A stretch of 50,848 nt of DNA from Chloroflexota bacterium (lineage in GTDB: Bacteria; Chloroflexota; Dehalococcoidia; UBA2247; RBG-13-53-26), in the NCBI GenBank assembly GCA_016875915.1, contig VGOM01000014.1, positions 1-50,848 on the forward strand, written 5' to 3'. Both the position numbers and the translations under genes were made by a program. Under the pieces are notes generated by a model. That model searched no databases, had not been told where the DNA came from, and worked only from the letters and a program-made list of their open reading frames with translations. This document shows, in pieces, positions 8,130 through 15,463 of this stretch. Positions within the stretch are counted from its first letter, which is position 1, and each line of letters begins with the position of its first letter.

Positions 8130-8138
8130 TGCTATAAT
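8130..8138 (+). promoter_or_regulatory. extended -10 promoter (TGC-TATAAT) of the ThDP enzyme gene
   Basis: TGCTATAAT is a perfect -10 with the TGn extension. The -35 region is replaced by the dyad at 8107-8120. The implied leader is about 200 nt. Confidence 0.6.
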
Positions 8139-8348
8139 GCAGCCAGTCCCGGCACAGACCACTATCGAGGCCGGGAATCTCAGCATCCAGGGCCCAACGC
8201 CCTCGCGGCGTGACATGGGGCAGAGAGACAACCATGGCAGGCCGATACCCGGCCGCCATCTATGTTCCAAGGCTGATGCCGGTCGCACCCGGCGGGGACC
8301 ACCCGGCCGTTCACCGCCATCAAGCGAACGACAAGGAGGGACAGGCCA

Positions 8349-10091
8349 ATGGCTCTCATGAGTGGGGCAGAAGCTCTGGTGCATTGCCTTCTGGAGGAGG
8401 GCGTCCGCTACGTCTTCGGCATTCCCGGAGACCAGTGCAATCCCATAACCGACGCCGTCTACCGGTTGGGGGGAGACAGGCTGAGGTTCATCACCACCCG
8501 TCATGAACAGGCGGCGGCTCACATGGCCGACGCCTGGGCACGGGTCACCGGCCAGCCCGGCGTCTGTCTTGGCACAGTGGGGCCGGGCGTGGCGGATCTG
8601 GTCCCGGGGGTCTACCCGGCCTGGGCCGACTCCATCCCCGTGATCATCCTCGGGGCGCAGAATCAGACATGGCGCTGCTATCCCGACACCGGCTCATCGC
8701 AGGGCCTGGATCAAGTCACTCTGATGGCAGCCGTGACCAAGTGGCAAGCCCTAGTGAACGATGCCAGGAGAATGCCGCGTCTGGTGCAGAGCGCCTTCCG
8801 GACGGCCATGTCCGGCCGTCCAGCGCCGGTCTATCTCGACCTGCCCGCCAACGTGCTGTGCGACAAGGTGGACACCGCGGAGCATCCCATACTGCCCCCG
8901 GGGCGCTACCGGGCCACCACGCCTCCTGCGGCCAACGCCGCCCTGATCGAGCAGGCGGCTGACATGCTGGTGGCGGCGGCCTGGCCTCTGATCCACACGG
9001 GGGGAGGCGTGCTGCGATCCGGCGCGTGGGCGGAAGTGCTGGAACTGGCGGAGTACCTGTCGGCACCGGTGACCACCAGCCTGGGCGGGCGTGGGGCCAT
9101 TCCGGAGGACCATCCCCTGTGCCTCATTCAGGCCGCCCCGGGCGCCTACAAGGTCCAGGCAGAGGCAGATGCCGTCCTGCTGGTCGGAGGCCGCCTGGGA
9201 GACCTGGACTACTGGGGCAGGGCACCGCTGTGGGGCAGTCCGGGCACACAGCGGCTGATCCAGGTGGACATCGAACCCCTCAACATAGGCTTGAACCGGC
9301 AGGTGGATCTGGCCCTGCCGGGTGATGCCCGGAGCACACTGCGGGCACTCCTGCAGGCCGTGAAGGGGCGGACCAAGCCCCGTCCGGAGAACCCCGGCCT
9401 GAAGTCCGCCCGCGAGGGACAGCGCAACTGGCTTGATGGCTGGTCAGAGGGGGCGCGCTCCGATGGGGTGCCCATCCATCCCCTGCGGCTCATGCGCGAA
9501 GTGCGGCAGTTCTTCCCCAGGAACGCCATCAGCGTCGTGGACGGCGGCAATGCCGCAGTGTGGGCCTACTACCAGAACCGCATCTACGAACCCCGGTCAT
9601 TCCTCTGGGCGGCCGATTCCGGACACCTGGGGACAGGGGTGCCGTACGCCGTCGCGGCCAAGCTGGCCCGTCCGGACCTGCCGGTGTACTGCATCAGCGG
9701 AGACGGCTCCTTCGGCTTCAACGCCATGGAGATGGAGACCGCCGCGCGGGAGAAGGCTCCGGTTGTGGTCGTCATTGCCAATGACCGCCGCTGGGGCATG
9801 ATCAGGTGCGTTCAGAAGCTGGGCTACAACGAACGCCACTGCGGCGTGGATTTCAGCGATGCCCGCTACGACAGACTGGCCCAGGCCCTGGGCTGCCACG
9901 GCGAGCGAGTGACCGAGCCGGCCCAGATAGGGCCGGCCCTGCGCCGGGCGGCCGACTCCGGCCTGCCGGCAGTGGTGGATGTCATCGTGGACCAGGAGGT
10001 CCACCTCCTGCCCCCCGACGGCGTGCTGCTGGACAGCATCTGGATGGAGGGCTGCGACGTGGCCGGCGCGACCTGCGAGATGCCCGAGTGA
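8349..10091 (+). CDS. thiamine-diphosphate-dependent enzyme, acetolactate synthase-like
   Basis: 580 residues with the three-domain layout of the POX/AHAS family. In the N-terminal PYR domain, E53 in TTRHEQAAAHMADAWAR is the cofactor-activating Glu. The central domain is Rossmann-like. The C-terminal PP domain carries GDGSFGFN...AN, the ThDP/Mg binding motif. AAGGAGG precedes the ATG. The neighbour is a zinc alcohol dehydrogenase rather than an AHAS small subunit or branched-chain genes. A 2-oxoacid decarboxylase or carboligase role is therefore as plausible as acetolactate synthase. The substrate is undetermined. Confidence 0.88.
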   Translation: MALMSGAEALVHCLLEEGVRYVFGIPGDQCNPITDAVYRLGGDRLRFITTRHEQAAAHMADAWARVTGQPGVCLGTVGPGVADLVPGVYPAWADSIPVIILGAQNQTWRCYPDTGSSQGLDQVTLMAAVTKWQALVNDARRMPRLVQSAFRTAMSGRPAPVYLDLPANVLCDKVDTAEHPILPPGRYRATTPPAANAALIEQAADMLVAAAWPLIHTGGGVLRSGAWAEVLELAEYLSAPVTTSLGGRGAIPEDHPLCLIQAAPGAYKVQAEADAVLLVGGRLGDLDYWGRAPLWGSPGTQRLIQVDIEPLNIGLNRQVDLALPGDARSTLRALLQAVKGRTKPRPENPGLKSAREGQRNWLDGWSEGARSDGVPIHPLRLMREVRQFFPRNAISVVDGGNAAVWAYYQNRIYEPRSFLWAADSGHLGTGVPYAVAAKLARPDLPVYCISGDGSFGFNAMEMETAAREKAPVVVVIANDRRWGMIRCVQKLGYNERHCGVDFSDARYDRLAQALGCHGERVTEPAQIGPALRRAADSGLPAVVDVIVDQEVHLLPPDGVLLDSIWMEGCDVAGATCEMPE

Positions 10092-10171
10092 TCGGTGCGA
10101 TGCTGGTGCAAGACTTCCCCCGCCAGATCCGGGTGCCGCTTCAACAGATGGCTTGAGGAGAAGACCGGAAT

Positions 10172-11401
10172 ATGCAGGCTCTGCGTTTCTCAGTGTCCGT
10201 GCCCCAGTATGCCCTGCTGAAAGCGCTGGCCCGGCTTTCCCTCCGGCCCTGCTATGAGGGACCCCTGGCCACCATCCGTCTGGCTGGCGTGCCCGAGCCG
10301 TCGCTGCCATCCCCCGAATGGGTGAAGATCAGGACAGCCTTCTGCGGATTCTGCGGCAGCGACCTGAACCTCATCCTGCTCAGGGAGTCACCGACGGCCA
10401 CGCCCTTCACGTCGTTTCCGTGCACCATGGGCCACGAGGTGAGCGGGGAGATCACCGAGGTCGGCTCCGAGGTGAGCGACATCAGCGTGGGGGACAGGGT
10501 GACGGTGGCCCCGTACCTGAACTGCCCCACCAGGGGCATCGCTCCCCCGTGCGGACCCTGCAGCACAGGCCGTCCGGGCAACTGCCAGAACTTCGCCGAA
10601 GGCAGCCTGTCCCCGGGGCTGCTGCTGGGACTGTGCTCCGACGTCGGGGGTGGGTTCGCGCCCCATTTCGCAGCCCACCGCAGCCAAGTCTTCAGGCTGC
10701 CGCAGGGCCTGTCCCTCAAGGAGGGAGCCCTGATCGAGCCGCTGGCGGCAGCCCTACAGGCAGTGCTGGACAACAGGCCTGACGGGGACGACCGCGTGCT
10801 GGTCATCGGCGCCGGCGTGCTGGGCAGCCTCATCATCCAGTCCATCCGCGCCCTCGGCATCGGCTGCCTCATCGCCGTGGCGGAGCCATCGCCGTTCCAC
10901 AGCGAGCTGGCGGTCCAGGCAGGGGCAAACCACCTGATCACGGACGGGGACATCCTCGGGGGCACGGCAGGGATCACCGGGGCACTGGCCTACAAGCCCA
11001 CGCTGGGTGAGGACATCCTGATGGGAGGCTTCTCCAGGATCTTCGACACCGTGGCCAGCAGTGCCACGCTCAACTCGGGGATGAGGGCCCTGGCCACGGG
11101 GGGATCGCTGAGCGTGGTGGGCATCGGCTCGAAGGCCAGGCTCGACCTGACCCCGCTGTGGCTGAAGCTCCAGACGCTGAGAGGGGCCTATGTCTACGGC
11201 TACAACACCCTGAACGGCACCACGAAGCACGCCTTCGAAACGGCCATGGACATGACCATCCAGAAGAAGGTCCGCCTGGAGCCGATGGTGACCCATGTCT
11301 TCCCCATCGGCGAGTACCGCAGAATGATCGCAGTCAACCTGAGCAAGGGGAGACACCGGGCGGTGAAGACAGTGGTCTCCTTCGCCCAGCCGGCAGGGTA
11401 G
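10172..11401 (+). CDS. zinc-dependent MDR-family alcohol dehydrogenase
   Basis: 409 residues. The catalytic-zinc Cys lies in CGFCGSD and the His-Glu in MGHEVSG. Structural-zinc cysteines appear in the PCGPCSTGRPGNCQNF stretch. The Rossmann nucleotide-binding segment (VLVIGAGVLGSLIIQSI) follows. An extra N-terminal stretch of about 30 residues precedes the GroES-like domain. GAGGAG precedes the ATG. It is 80 bp downstream of the ThDP enzyme gene on the same strand, so the two are probably co-transcribed. A decarboxylase producing an aldehyde and a dehydrogenase reducing or oxidising it would make a consistent pair, but this is inference. Confidence 0.9.
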   Translation: MQALRFSVSVPQYALLKALARLSLRPCYEGPLATIRLAGVPEPSLPSPEWVKIRTAFCGFCGSDLNLILLRESPTATPFTSFPCTMGHEVSGEITEVGSEVSDISVGDRVTVAPYLNCPTRGIAPPCGPCSTGRPGNCQNFAEGSLSPGLLLGLCSDVGGGFAPHFAAHRSQVFRLPQGLSLKEGALIEPLAAALQAVLDNRPDGDDRVLVIGAGVLGSLIIQSIRALGIGCLIAVAEPSPFHSELAVQAGANHLITDGDILGGTAGITGALAYKPTLGEDILMGGFSRIFDTVASSATLNSGMRALATGGSLSVVGIGSKARLDLTPLWLKLQTLRGAYVYGYNTLNGTTKHAFETAMDMTIQKKVRLEPMVTHVFPIGEYRRMIAVNLSKGRHRAVKTVVSFAQPAG

Positions 11402-11457
11402 CCCGGTCTGAGCCTGCGCCGCAGCGGCGGGAACAGCCAGCGACACGCGTCCCCGCA

Positions 11458-11487
11458 TTGACATTCCGGCCCATTCCGTGGTACAAA
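11458..11487 (+). promoter_or_regulatory. promoter of the GAF-ABM operon, TTGACA-N18-TACAAA
   Basis: A perfect -35 (11458-11463), an 18-bp spacer and a -10 TACAAA (11482-11487, 4/6). The predicted start is near 11494, just ahead of the inverted repeat at 11503-11527, and leaves a leader of about 155 nt before the GTG at 11650. Confidence 0.6.
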
Positions 11488-11502
11488 TAGTCTGGGATTG
11501 GT

Positions 11503-11527
11503 ACTTTCAGGACTCTATCCTGAAAGT
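11503..11527 (+). promoter_or_regulatory. 10-bp perfect inverted repeat, operator or leader hairpin
   Basis: ACTTTCAGGA and its exact complement TCCTGAAAGT are separated by CTCTA, about 10-35 bases after the predicted transcription start. No T-run follows, so an intrinsic terminator is unlikely. Either a dimeric repressor site or a stable 5' mRNA hairpin would fit. Confidence 0.55.
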
Positions 11528-11649
11528 GCTTGGTGGGAGAAACGCACCGTCGCGGGCGGAATGCCGGTAGCCTGCCAGCGCACCGGGAGTGCCAACCGGG
11601 CAGTCTGCACGGCGGGAGTCCTGCTGACCGGGGCGGAGAGGGGGTTGTC

Positions 11650-12270
11650 GTGGGGACCACGAACGTGATCGAGGAGAAGTACTACCAGAGCCTGTACGAA
11701 GTCGCCAGCGCCGTGAACTCAGCACGAGATCCGAACGACGTGCTTCGAGCAATGGTGGAGATGGTGGCCCGGGCCATGGAGGCCAAGGCCTGCTCGCTGA
11801 TGCTCCTGGCCCCGGACAAGAAGACGCTGGTGCACCGGACGGCCTTCGGGCTGAGTGATCGGTACATGCGGAAGGGCCCGGTATCCGCCGACAGGAGCAT
11901 GGCCGAAGCCCTGCAGGGCCGGCCAGTGGCCATCCTCAAGGCAGCGGACGACGAGCGGATCCAATACCGGAAGCAGGCCAGGGAGGAGGGGATCGCCTCC
12001 ATTCTGAGCGTGCCCGTGACCCTCAGGGACGAGGTAGTGGGGGTAATCCGTGTCTACACCGCGGAAACGCGTCACTTCAGCGCCGCGGACACGTTCTTCG
12101 TGGGGGCAGTGGCCAATCTGGGGGCGATCGCCCTGGAGAACGCCACCCTGCGCGAAGCCCGGGAGAAGGAGTACCGGTCATTGCAGCAGGACCTGGCGGA
12201 GTGGACCGCCGCGCTGGGCTGGGAATGGATGGATCAGGGCACAGTGGTCCCCGCCCGGGAGCAGGATTGA
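11650..12270 (+). CDS. GAF domain-containing protein
   Basis: 206 residues from the GTG at 11650 (GGAGAGGGGG upstream). The frame stays open 40 codons further upstream, but there it runs through the leader and hairpin. A single GAF domain spans about residues 8-165: LYEVASAVNSARDPNDVL opens it, followed by ACSLMLLAPDKKTLVHRTAFGLS, SILSVPVTLRDEVVGVIRVYT and FVGAVANLGAIALENATLREA. No output domain is present, only a short helical tail. GAF domains bind small ligands or act as redox sensors. As first gene of a unit with two ABM-fold proteins it could be a stand-alone sensor, with the partner unknown. Confidence 0.85.
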   Translation: MGTTNVIEEKYYQSLYEVASAVNSARDPNDVLRAMVEMVARAMEAKACSLMLLAPDKKTLVHRTAFGLSDRYMRKGPVSADRSMAEALQGRPVAILKAADDERIQYRKQAREEGIASILSVPVTLRDEVVGVIRVYTAETRHFSAADTFFVGAVANLGAIALENATLREAREKEYRSLQQDLAEWTAALGWEWMDQGTVVPAREQD

Positions 12271-12334
12271 CCGGCGTGGAGGACATGGGGGCATTGAGCC
12301 AGGGCTTGCGGCGCGAGGACCGAAGGGAGGAGAG

Positions 12335-12679
12335 ATGGTACGGGTGATCATCAGGAGACATTGCCGGCCGGGCAGGGAGGCCGATCTGGAGAAGGCCCTG
12401 CTGGGGCTGAGAGCCAATGCCATGAGGCAGAAGGGCTACATCTCCGGGGAGACGCTCAGATCAGCCGACGATCCAGCGGTGTGGCTGGTGGTCAGCACCT
12501 GGACCAGTGCCGAACAATGGAAGTCATGGGAGGGGAGTTCGGAGCGCCAGAAGATGGAAGCCAAGATAGCCGGCCTGCTGTCCGAGCCGCAGCAGGTCTC
12601 CATCTTCAGCTTCGTGCGGCGGGGGGCTTCGGAGTCGGCCCACACTGTGGATATGGAGTCGTTGAGGCTGACCAGGTGA
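12335..12679 (+). CDS. ABM-fold (antibiotic biosynthesis monooxygenase-like) protein, copy 1
   Basis: 114 residues, started at the ATG with GGGAGG upstream. It is a dimeric alpha-beta barrel type protein: MVRVIIRRHCRPGREADLEK, the GYISGETLRS turn, VWLVVSTWTSAEQWKSW. Family members include heme-degrading and quinol monooxygenases and many of unknown role; no heme-ligand residue can be assigned here. It is about half identical by eye to the next gene product over 94 residues, so the two arose by tandem duplication. It sits 64 bp after the GAF gene. Confidence 0.85.
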   Translation: MVRVIIRRHCRPGREADLEKALLGLRANAMRQKGYISGETLRSADDPAVWLVVSTWTSAEQWKSWEGSSERQKMEAKIAGLLSEPQQVSIFSFVRRGASESAHTVDMESLRLTR

Positions 12680-12693
12680 AAGGAGGCGCGCAG

Positions 12694-13065
12694 ATGGTGA
12701 GGGTTATCATCGAGAGGCACTGCCGTCCGGGGAAGGAAGCGGAGCTGGAAAATCTGCTGGTGGAACTGAGAGGCAAGGCCATAGCACAGCGGGGCTACGT
12801 TTCCGGCGAGACCCTGCGGTCGGTGGACGACCCGTCTCTGTGGCTGGTCCTCAGCACCTGGCTGGACGTCGATCTGTGGCGGATGTGGGAGAGCAGCCGG
12901 CAGAGAGAGGATATAGACCGGAAGATGCAGCCCCTGCTCACCGGGACACCCAGGACATCGGTCTACACCTTCGTCTGGAACGCCTGCTGGTATGATGACG
13001 AAGGCCGGCGGTGGGACACCACTCCGGCCACAGCGGGTCAGCGGGCCCGGGAATCACAGAGCTAG
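12694..13065 (+). CDS. ABM-fold protein, copy 2 (tandem paralogue)
   Basis: 123 residues from the ATG with AAAGGAGG upstream. It shares RHCRPG, SGETLRS, DDP and WLV.STW with copy 1 but has a different C-terminal tail (WNACWYDDEGRRWDTT). ABM proteins usually work as dimers, so copies 1 and 2 could form a heterodimer. Gap to copy 1 is 14 bp, clearly the same transcript. No transporter or biosynthetic genes accompany them, so the substrate is unknown. Confidence 0.83.
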   Translation: MVRVIIERHCRPGKEAELENLLVELRGKAIAQRGYVSGETLRSVDDPSLWLVLSTWLDVDLWRMWESSRQREDIDRKMQPLLTGTPRTSVYTFVWNACWYDDEGRRWDTTPATAGQRARESQS

Positions 13066-13117
13066 ACCGCCGGCAGCGGGGTTGCCGGTCCACACAGGCC
13101 CAGGAGGCAGGCACTGT

Positions 13118-13660
13118 TCATATCGGCCTGGCCCGGGCGCAGAGATCGTCAACCTCGATCTCGTTGTAGTAGGTGCCGATGTCCGCCAGCGAATGAGCGT
13201 CGCTGTTGGTGAGCAGGATGAGGTCGTGCCTGCGGGCCAGGGCCCGGATCATGCCCCGGTCCATCTCATGATCGTGCTGGGGATTCCTGAGCTCCAGCCC
13301 GTGGATGTCACCGTCGATGCGCGAGCCGAGATCGCCGATGTGCGGATGCCCGGGATGGGCCACGAACCTGAAGGTGACATCACCGGGCAGATACAGCTCC
13401 ACCAGGTGAAACAGGCCCTTCTCAACCCCGATGAAGACCTTGTCCACCTCCTTGCCAGGGATGACCAGGATGGCGTCATGGAAATGGCGGTGGACGATCT
13501 CCTTCACTTCGTAGGCGTAGGCATCCGTGTAGTGCTCGGTGATGGCGATGCCGTCCAAGCCGCGGCTCTTGACGGCAGAGACGATGCGTCCGACGATGTC
13601 CGGGGTGGGCCTGGGACAGCCTGTCGCCTCGCGGCAGTGAGTGTGCAGGTCCAGCTTCAA
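13118..13660 (-). CDS. PHP-domain metal-dependent phosphoesterase
   Basis: 180 residues. PHP metal-binding motifs occur in order: LHTHCRE (residues 5-11), ITEHYTD, HPGHPHIG and NSDAHS near the C-terminus. This is a compact stand-alone PHP domain, as in phosphoesterases related to the PolC/HisK PHP fold. The start is TTG without a strong Shine-Dalgarno sequence; family alignment (MKLDLHTH) supports it. It is transcribed after the small Cys-containing gene just upstream on the same strand. Substrate unknown. Confidence 0.87.
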   Translation of the reverse strand: MKLDLHTHCREATGCPRPTPDIVGRIVSAVKSRGLDGIAITEHYTDAYAYEVKEIVHRHFHDAILVIPGKEVDKVFIGVEKGLFHLVELYLPGDVTFRFVAHPGHPHIGDLGSRIDGDIHGLELRNPQHDHEMDRGMIRALARRHDLILLTNSDAHSLADIGTYYNEIEVDDLCARARPI

Positions 13661-13726
13661 ACTGTCATACCCTAATGCCTGGCCGGCGAAGGCGCGCCAT
13701 CTGGGGAGCCGTGTCCAAGAGGTGGG

Positions 13727-14056
13727 CTACCAGATCTCCACCCGGGCCCCCGGGTAGAGCTTCAGCAGGGACTCGGTGACGGCGTTCCTCGTTTCCTTGC
13801 TCTCGATGGTCTCCACTTCGGACACGGCGGGCACAGCCCCGCCGCCCTGCACCCGTCTCCCCATGAAGAAGCCGGGCACCTGGACGTAGCTCCAACTGGC
13901 CATGCCACAGCAGGACGCCTCGATGCAGGCATCGCCCACGATGTAGAGAACCTCACGGCCGTCAAGCGGCAGCAGGTGCTCCTCCCGCGGCACGTAGTAT
14001 CCCGCCAGCGTGCGCACTTCCTCGCCCAGTTGGGGGTGGGTAAACTCCGTTGTCAT
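13727..14056 (-). CDS. conserved small protein of unknown function, 109 aa, Cys pair
   Basis: Supported by GGAGG upstream of the ATG and a TGC-TATAAT promoter about 35 bp upstream. The product is soluble. It contains GREVLYIVGDACIEASCCGMASWSY, with three close cysteines (one single and one vicinal pair), and ends in KLYPGARVEIW. I do not recognise a named family. The Cys cluster could bind a metal or act in redox. The PHP gene follows 66 bp downstream on the same strand and may be co-transcribed. Confidence 0.75.
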   Translation of the reverse strand: MTTEFTHPQLGEEVRTLAGYYVPREEHLLPLDGREVLYIVGDACIEASCCGMASWSYVQVPGFFMGRRVQGGGAVPAVSEVETIESKETRNAVTESLLKLYPGARVEIW

Positions 14057-14089
14057 CCCGACGCCTCCGCCATGCCGACTGCTGGCCTA

Positions 14090-14098
14090 ATTATAGCA
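14090..14098 (-). promoter_or_regulatory. extended -10 promoter (TGC-TATAAT) for the Cys-pair protein and PHP genes
   Basis: The minus strand reads TGCTATAAT, giving an expected leader of about 27 nt. It faces away from the CoA-transferase promoter at 14155. Confidence 0.6.
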
Positions 14099-14154
14099 CG
14101 TGGCCGCCTCAGGACTGACCGGGAAGGGCCGGGTGGAAGGCACAATCGGCGAAA

Positions 14155-14163
14155 TGCTAGAAT
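14155..14163 (+). promoter_or_regulatory. extended -10 promoter (TGC-TAGAAT) of the CoA-transferase pair
   Basis: TGCTAGAAT is a 5/6 -10 with the TGn extension, about 68 bp before the GTG start. The predicted transcript begins at the hairpin at 14171-14188. Confidence 0.5.
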
Positions 14164-14170
14164 ATCCTGG

Positions 14171-14188
14171 CTGCGGCGCAAGCCGCAG
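14171..14188 (+). promoter_or_regulatory. 5' leader hairpin with GCAA tetraloop
   Basis: CTGCGGC and GCCGCAG form a perfect 7-bp stem closed by GCAA, a GNRA-class tetraloop. It lies at the predicted 5' end of the CoA-transferase transcript, where such hairpins can stabilise mRNA. Confidence 0.45.
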
Positions 14189-14230
14189 GTCCGTGCCTCA
14201 CCCAGCAATTCTAGAGAAGGAGGTCTTGTC

Positions 14231-15448
14231 GTGGCAGAGCAACAGGAAGGGACACTCAGTGGCTACCGTGTCCTTGATCTAGTTGACAAGAAGGGTGCCT
14301 ACTGCACCAAGATGCTGGCCGACCTCGGTGCCGACGTGATCAAGGTTGAGGGTCCCGAAGGCGACCCCACCCGCAGCGTGCCGCCGTTCGCGGGCGATGT
14401 GCCCCATCAAGAGCGCAGTCTCTACTTCCTCTACCGGCACGCCAACAAGCGGGGGGTGACGCTGAACCTGGAGGTCCCCGACGGGAAGTCCATCTTCAAG
14501 AAGTTGGTGGCGTCGGCAGACGTGCTGGTGGAGACCTACCCGCCGGGCTACCTGGCCAGCCTGGGGCTGGGCTACGAAGAGCTGAAGAAGATCAACCCCG
14601 CCCTGATCATGGCCAGCATCACCGAGTTCGGCCAGGGCGGTCCATACAGGGACTGGAAGGGCTCTGAGATCGTCAGCTACGCCCTGAGCAATACCATGAT
14701 CACCAGCGGTTTCGCGGACGGCGCGCCGATCAACCTCCCGGGAACGCCATCCTACGACGCCGCCTCGCTGATCGCCGCCATCTCCATCGTCACCGCCCTG
14801 TACATGAGGGGAAGCAGCGGCAAGGGCCAGTACATCGACACCTCGGTCCACGAAACCTCCCGCCTGGGGCTCTACCCCTGGATGGTGACCATGTACTCCT
14901 ACAACATCAACCCCGGCAGTCCGCCCCCAGGGCCGGAGGGGCGTCTGGGCGCCGCCATCTACCCGGTGTACCCCTGCAAGGACGGCATGATCCGGGTGGT
15001 GGCCCTGACCCCCAGGCAATGGGACGCCCTGGTGAAGGTGCTCGGCGAACCCGAGGTGCTGCGCCTGCCGGAATGGCGGGAGTTCTTCTACCGCATCGCC
15101 AACGCCAATGATCTCTACGCCCTGATGCTGGAGTTCACCACCAAGTACACCATGCTGGAACTGGCCGAGAGAGGGCGCCAGGAAGGGGTGCCCATCGCAC
15201 CGATATACGATGTCTCCGGCTTCGTGAGCAATCCCCACACCAAGGCCAGGGGCTTCTTCGTCGATGTAGAACACCCCGCGGTGGGCAAGTACAAGGCACC
15301 CGGACCGCCGTACAAATGGAAGGGGACCTACTGCGGCATCAAACGTCCTGCTCCGTGCCTCGGACAGCACAATGAGGAGATCTACTGCGAGGAACTGGGG
15401 TTGTCCAGGGACGATCTGGCCATCCTCAGAAACACCGGGGCGATATAG
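14231..15448 (+). CDS. CaiB/BaiF family (family III) CoA-transferase, copy 1
   Basis: 405 residues from the GTG at 14231, with GAAGGAGG seven bases upstream. Family III features: YRVLDLVDKKGAYCTKMLADLGADVIKVEGPEGDP at the N-terminus (CoA and dimer region), and the catalytic Asp in GKGQYIDTSVHE, which forms the aspartyl-CoA intermediates. LGQHNEEIY is the typical C-terminal ending. It would move CoA between organic acids. The next gene is a second member of the same family 15 bp downstream, as in heteromeric transferases such as those of benzylsuccinate or carnitine-type pathways. The substrate is not determinable. Confidence 0.93.
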   Translation: MAEQQEGTLSGYRVLDLVDKKGAYCTKMLADLGADVIKVEGPEGDPTRSVPPFAGDVPHQERSLYFLYRHANKRGVTLNLEVPDGKSIFKKLVASADVLVETYPPGYLASLGLGYEELKKINPALIMASITEFGQGGPYRDWKGSEIVSYALSNTMITSGFADGAPINLPGTPSYDAASLIAAISIVTALYMRGSSGKGQYIDTSVHETSRLGLYPWMVTMYSYNINPGSPPPGPEGRLGAAIYPVYPCKDGMIRVVALTPRQWDALVKVLGEPEVLRLPEWREFFYRIANANDLYALMLEFTTKYTMLELAERGRQEGVPIAPIYDVSGFVSNPHTKARGFFVDVEHPAVGKYKAPGPPYKWKGTYCGIKRPAPCLGQHNEEIYCEELGLSRDDLAILRNTGAI

Positions 15449-15463
15449 GAAGGAGGTCAAGAG

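Larger units (their letters stand above)
7964..8348. other. divergent intergenic region between aqpZ and the ThDP enzyme gene
   Basis: 385 bp with no convincing gene. It holds two extended -10 promoters pointing outward (8062-8070 minus, 8130-8138 plus) with a dyad between them, and a long leader (about 205 nt) before the plus-strand gene. The leader contains a small hairpin (AGGGC-5 nt-GCCCT, 8189-8203). I looked for T-box, TPP and SAM riboswitch signatures and recognised none. Confidence 0.5.

Noticed and set aside
11503-11527. Intrinsic terminator
   Set aside because: No T-run follows the hairpin, and it lies after a good promoter and before the GAF gene. It is kept as an operator or leader structure instead.
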